Source of the DNA: Alkalimonas sp.
GTDB lineage: Bacteria; Pseudomonadota; Gammaproteobacteria; Enterobacterales; Alteromonadaceae
Reading direction: 5' to 3'
Assembly: GCA_022565655.1 (NCBI GenBank)
Contig: JAIUMG010000026.1
Location: 1 to 17,504 of the forward strand
Length of the DNA stretch: 17,504 nucleotides
Each line of letters opens with the position of its first letter. The first letter of the stretch is position 1. Both the position numbers and the translations under genes were made by a program. The notes beneath the pieces are model-generated. The model searched no databases. It was not told where the DNA came from and worked only from the letters and a program-made list of their open reading frames with translations. Shown one piece after another: positions 15,338 to 17,504 of this stretch.

Positions 15338-15383
15338 CAGAACAAGCGTTGTTCTGCAGCAGCTCGAAGTGCTACAGCAGAAC
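15338..15383. repeat. Nested inverted repeats between aminopeptidase and hybrid kinase genes
   Basis: The hexamer CAGAAC and its complement GTTCTG occur three times in 46 nt. CAGAACAA-GCG-TTGTTCTG (15338-15356) is a perfect 8-bp hairpin. GTTCTGCAGCAGC ... GCTACAGCAGAAC (15351-15383) is a longer stem with two mismatches that shares the middle hexamer, so the two structures exclude each other. No T-run follows on either strand. It lies 22 nt from the end of the aminopeptidase gene and may act as its terminator. The rest of the 183-nt gap holds nothing recognisable. Confidence 0.5.
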
Positions 15384-15404
15384 CACAAAGCCAACGCTAG
15401 AGGC

Positions 15405-16964
15405 TTAGCGGGCTGCTGGTTCAGATAACACTGAGGCCAGCATCGTCATCAAAGGAGCCGCTGAAGGTTTACCGTGTATCCAGTCACCACCATCCACACC
15501 ACTACCAGCAATGTCTAAGTGAACATAAGGAATTGGTTTCATAGCATACTGCCCATGCTCAACCAAACCAGACGCTTCAACCAGAAATGCCATTGGGAAT
15601 TGATGCCCGCGTACGGTGACTGATGACGCTGCATTGTTGCAACTTAATACATCCTCAGCACTGCTTTTGGCTTGTATAAATTGATAGTCTTCCCGGCGAC
15701 TACGGGATATTTCACAAGGATCACCCCAGATATCACCACACTGCTGCATACGCAGCGCCAAGCCTAATGCCCGGGCAGGGCCATTTTCAACCAGTGCTGT
15801 ATAAGGTCCAACAGAGCGAGCCGCGTGACCGGTTAACGTAGCCACTGAAAATATTTGTGGTGCCACTTCATCGGTGGCCTGCTGACGTAAGTGCGATAGT
15901 AAATCGGCTAAAACCAGTCGACCTTCCGCATCGGTATTACCAATCCGTACCCGTACACCTGCATGGCTAGTCAGAATTTCATCCGGCACAAAGGCATCGG
16001 AGCCAATGCTGTTGCGAACCGCACCAATTTCAGCAACCACTTTTAAGCCTTCTGGCTGTAGCTTGGCAATGGACTGCATAAATCCCGCTACAGCGGCGCC
16101 ACCGCCTTTATCACGGCTCATACCAGCCATACTGCCGCCCACTTTTAAATCTGCGCCCCCGGTATCGTACACCAGGCCTTTACCCGCAAGAAATAAACTC
16201 TGGGCAACAGCCCCTGAAGGGGTATAACTCAGTCGAATTACCGCAGGTCGATGCCGAGGTACAGCTAATGAGCTTCGGGCAACGGCCATCAGCATTGGGT
16301 ACTCTTGCTGCAAGGTATCAATATCGGTGACCACCTCTACCTGAACCGGGCTACCGGAAAATGCCTGCTGGCAATAAGCGGCAAAGTTCAAGGCACTCAT
16401 GCGTTCTGGTTCAGTGCCAGCCAGGTCACGTGTTAATCTGCGACCTGACTCGATAGCCATTAACTCTTCAACCTGAGCCTCGTCCAACCCCATCATGGCA
16501 ATAGAGTGGATTGGCTCTAGTTTTTCTTCACCAACCACTTCACGCCCTTCCAGTGGCTGCCATAAAGCCTGACACATCGCCAGGTAACTTACTTCAACAG
16601 CGCATTGGTACAACTCATTAGCGTGCAATTGAACCCAGACTAAAGGCGCTTTCGCCCCCATATCTTTTGCCAATAAAACGGCTGATTTTGCCGCATCAGC
16701 ATAACTGCGAACATCGTCATAATCACGCTCAAGGCTGCCAACCGGGGCAATGATTAAGCGCCCTCCTGGTACATCAGCGCACGCAACCGAAGCAAGGTGC
16801 TGACCAATACGGTGATCGCATTGTTGCGCCGTCGTAATGCTATTTGCGAGTGGGGAAAACTCATCCGCCTGTAGATCGTACGCCAGGACGATTAAGGCAT
16901 CCCAGCGTTCATCATGCAAAGATGCTGGCGAAAGCTCAGCAGTGAAAAGAGTTGGATAAGACAT
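15405..16964 (-). CDS. M17 family leucyl aminopeptidase
   Basis: A 519-residue cytoplasmic metallo-aminopeptidase predicted to remove N-terminal residues from peptides using two metal ions. All expected metal ligands and catalytic residues are visible: Lys262 and Asp267 (GKGLVYDTGG), Lys274, Asp285 (GMSRDKGGG), and Asp345, Glu347 and Arg349 (IGNTDAEGRL). The N-terminal 170 residues form the variable domain used for hexamer assembly in this family. The metal-site segment DTGGADLKVGGSMAGMSRDKGG differs from the PepA form (DSGG, MKSDMGG), so it is a divergent M17 member rather than a clear pepA, and no gene symbol is assigned. AGGAAG lies 5 nt before the ATG and a consensus -10 lies upstream, so it is probably a single transcription unit. 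Substrate preference is unknown. Confidence 0.92.
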   Translation of the reverse strand: MSYPTLFTAELSPASLHDERWDALIVLAYDLQADEFSPLANSITTAQQCDHRIGQHLASVACADVPGGRLIIAPVGSLERDYDDVRSYADAAKSAVLLAKDMGAKAPLVWVQLHANELYQCAVEVSYLAMCQALWQPLEGREVVGEEKLEPIHSIAMMGLDEAQVEELMAIESGRRLTRDLAGTEPERMSALNFAAYCQQAFSGSPVQVEVVTDIDTLQQEYPMLMAVARSSLAVPRHRPAVIRLSYTPSGAVAQSLFLAGKGLVYDTGGADLKVGGSMAGMSRDKGGGAAVAGFMQSIAKLQPEGLKVVAEIGAVRNSIGSDAFVPDEILTSHAGVRVRIGNTDAEGRLVLADLLSHLRQQATDEVAPQIFSVATLTGHAARSVGPYTALVENGPARALGLALRMQQCGDIWGDPCEISRSRREDYQFIQAKSSAEDVLSCNNAASSVTVRGHQFPMAFLVEASGLVEHGQYAMKPIPYVHLDIAGSGVDGGDWIHGKPSAAPLMTMLASVLSEPAAR

Positions 16965-16990
16965 AACAGCTTCCTGTGAGTCAAAAAGCC

Positions 16991-17019
16991 ATTATACCCA
17001 AGTAACCATCAGATGCGAG
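16991..17019 (-). promoter_or_regulatory. Candidate promoter of the aminopeptidase gene
   Basis: The - strand has a perfect -10 box TATAAT (16991-16996), with CTCGCA (17014-17019) 17 nt upstream as a weak -35 (three of six matches). It lies 26 nt before the start codon, a sensible 5' leader length. Confidence 0.45.
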
Positions 17020-17044
17020 TTAGAGAAAACTGTATAAAGGAACA

Positions 17045-17076
17045 GCCAGTAGCACCATCTAAACGCCGCTACTGGC
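17045..17076. repeat. Perfect 9-bp inverted repeat after nqrM
   Basis: GCCAGTAGC (17045-17053) and GCTACTGGC (17068-17076) can form a 9-bp stem with a 14-nt loop, 28 nt beyond the nqrM stop. There is no T-run, so it is only a weak terminator candidate for the nqr-side transcript. It may equally be a binding site upstream of the aminopeptidase promoter. Confidence 0.5.
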
Positions 17077-17104
17077 AGTCAAGCTTTACAGTGAAGAAGC
17101 AAGG

Positions 17105-17317
17105 TTAAATAATTTTATTGTCTTGCCAGAATTTTTCTTTTGCCATCCGTTGTTGACGCTTTTCGCATGGATTATCACAGTCACAGGCTTTTTCAATGCC
17201 CATGGCTCCCAAGCCTCCACAGCTGCCCGCTAAGGTTTTCCGATGCACCAAAAAGCCGACGGCCATGACGACCACAACCAGAAGTAAAATGACAAAGGTC
17301 AGAAGAAAAGTACTCAT
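17105..17317 (-). CDS. nqrM: NqrM, Na+-NQR maturation protein
   Basis: A 70-residue protein with one N-terminal membrane helix (about 3-25), followed by a cysteine-rich tail: Cys33 (AGSCGGLG), Cys45, Cys47 (ACDCDNPC) and Cys51. This is the NqrM (formerly DUF539) pattern. In Vibrio, NqrM is needed to assemble the Na+-translocating NADH:quinone reductase, and its cysteines are thought to help deliver iron to the NqrD/NqrE site. It follows apbE by 15 nt, the order found in nqr clusters. The ATG has no close Shine-Dalgarno; AAGGA lies 12 nt away at the end of apbE, so coupling with apbE translation is likely. It implies that the organism has a Na+-pumping respiratory chain encoded just beyond the window. 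Confidence 0.93.
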   Translation of the reverse strand: MSTFLLTFVILLLVVVVMAVGFLVHRKTLAGSCGGLGAMGIEKACDCDNPCEKRQQRMAKEKFWQDNKII

Positions 17318-17332
17318 GGGCAGTTAGTGTCC

Positions 17333-17504
17333 TTAATGCAAAAAAGGTTCAAAAGCACGACTACTGCGCTCTTCGAAGCCATCGTCTGTTTTAACAATAA
17401 GCAAAGCAGCCAGACCAAGTTCATCAGCAAAAGCGATGGCTTCATCGGCGTCCATGATCATCAGTGCTGTCGAGTAAGCGTCAGCGGTGATGCATGACTC
17501 ATGC
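17333..17504 (-). CDS. apbE: FAD:protein FMN transferase, C-terminal fragment (cut by window edge)
   Basis: The last 56 codons of ApbE, which attaches FMN covalently to threonine residues of NqrB and NqrC. The visible part reads ITADAYSTALMIM, then ADELGLAALLIVKT, and ends RAFEPFLH before TAA at 17333-17335. The ADAYSTAL segment corresponds to the conserved family stretch with Asp and Thr metal-binding residues. The frame is open to the window edge. Together with nqrM it marks the distal end of an nqrABCDEF-apbE-nqrM type cluster. Confidence 0.9.
   Translation of the reverse strand, partial: HESCITADAYSTALMIMDADEAIAFADELGLAALLIVKTDDGFEERSSRAFEPFLH

Noticed and set aside
1..17504. CRISPR arrays, insertion sequences, prophage genes, tRNA or rRNA
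   Set aside because: No spaced direct repeats, transposase or integrase sequences, or cloverleaf-like segments were noticed; the genes are all chromosomal housekeeping or signalling types.

Overview
The window reads as a chromosomal segment of a gammaproteobacterium, probably an Alteromonadales/Rheinheimera-like marine or freshwater species. The evidence is gene content: thrABC with an E. coli-type attenuator, rdgC, a DUF3545 small protein, nqrM and apbE of the Na+-NQR system, and CheY/CheC/GGDEF and HDOD signalling genes. Base composition is moderate and fairly even, gene packing is tight, and no mobile element, phage, CRISPR array or RNA gene is visible, so this looks like core genome. The genus is inferred, not proven.

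Layout. Positions 1-600, mostly + strand: the 3' end of pgi, then a 59-residue DUF3545 protein closed by a strong bidirectional terminator. Positions 610-6240, - strand: a threonine operon, thrL-thrA-thrB-thrC-ung, preceded by a promoter and a transcription attenuator with a Thr/Ile-rich leader peptide. The uracil-DNA glycosylase gene overlaps thrC by 8 nt, so it is probably co-transcribed with the amino-acid genes. Positions 6237-8184, - strand: a compact three-gene operon encoding a single-domain CheY-like receiver, a CheC-family phosphatase and a PAS-GGDEF diguanylate cyclase, joined by one-base stop/start overlaps. Divergent from it, at 8504-10249, is a membrane sensor histidine kinase. 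The intergenic region between them (319 nt) holds two inverted repeats. Together these four genes look like one phosphorelay / c-di-GMP signalling unit.

Positions 10326-11234, + strand: rdgC, convergent with a second signalling operon on the - strand (15221 to 11263). That operon comprises a large hybrid kinase (HK-REC-HPt), a HIT-family protein overlapping it by 8 nt, and an HDOD protein. Positions 15405-17504, - strand: an M17 leucyl aminopeptidase with its own promoter, nqrM, and the 3' end of apbE, which probably mark the end of an nqr cluster lying beyond the window.

The most notable points are the unlisted thrL attenuator, ung placed inside the threonine operon, the CheY-CheC-cyclase unit facing its probable kinase, and the hybrid kinase-HIT-HDOD operon. 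No clearly unprecedented system was found. The two signalling clusters are the best candidates for an incompletely described circuit.
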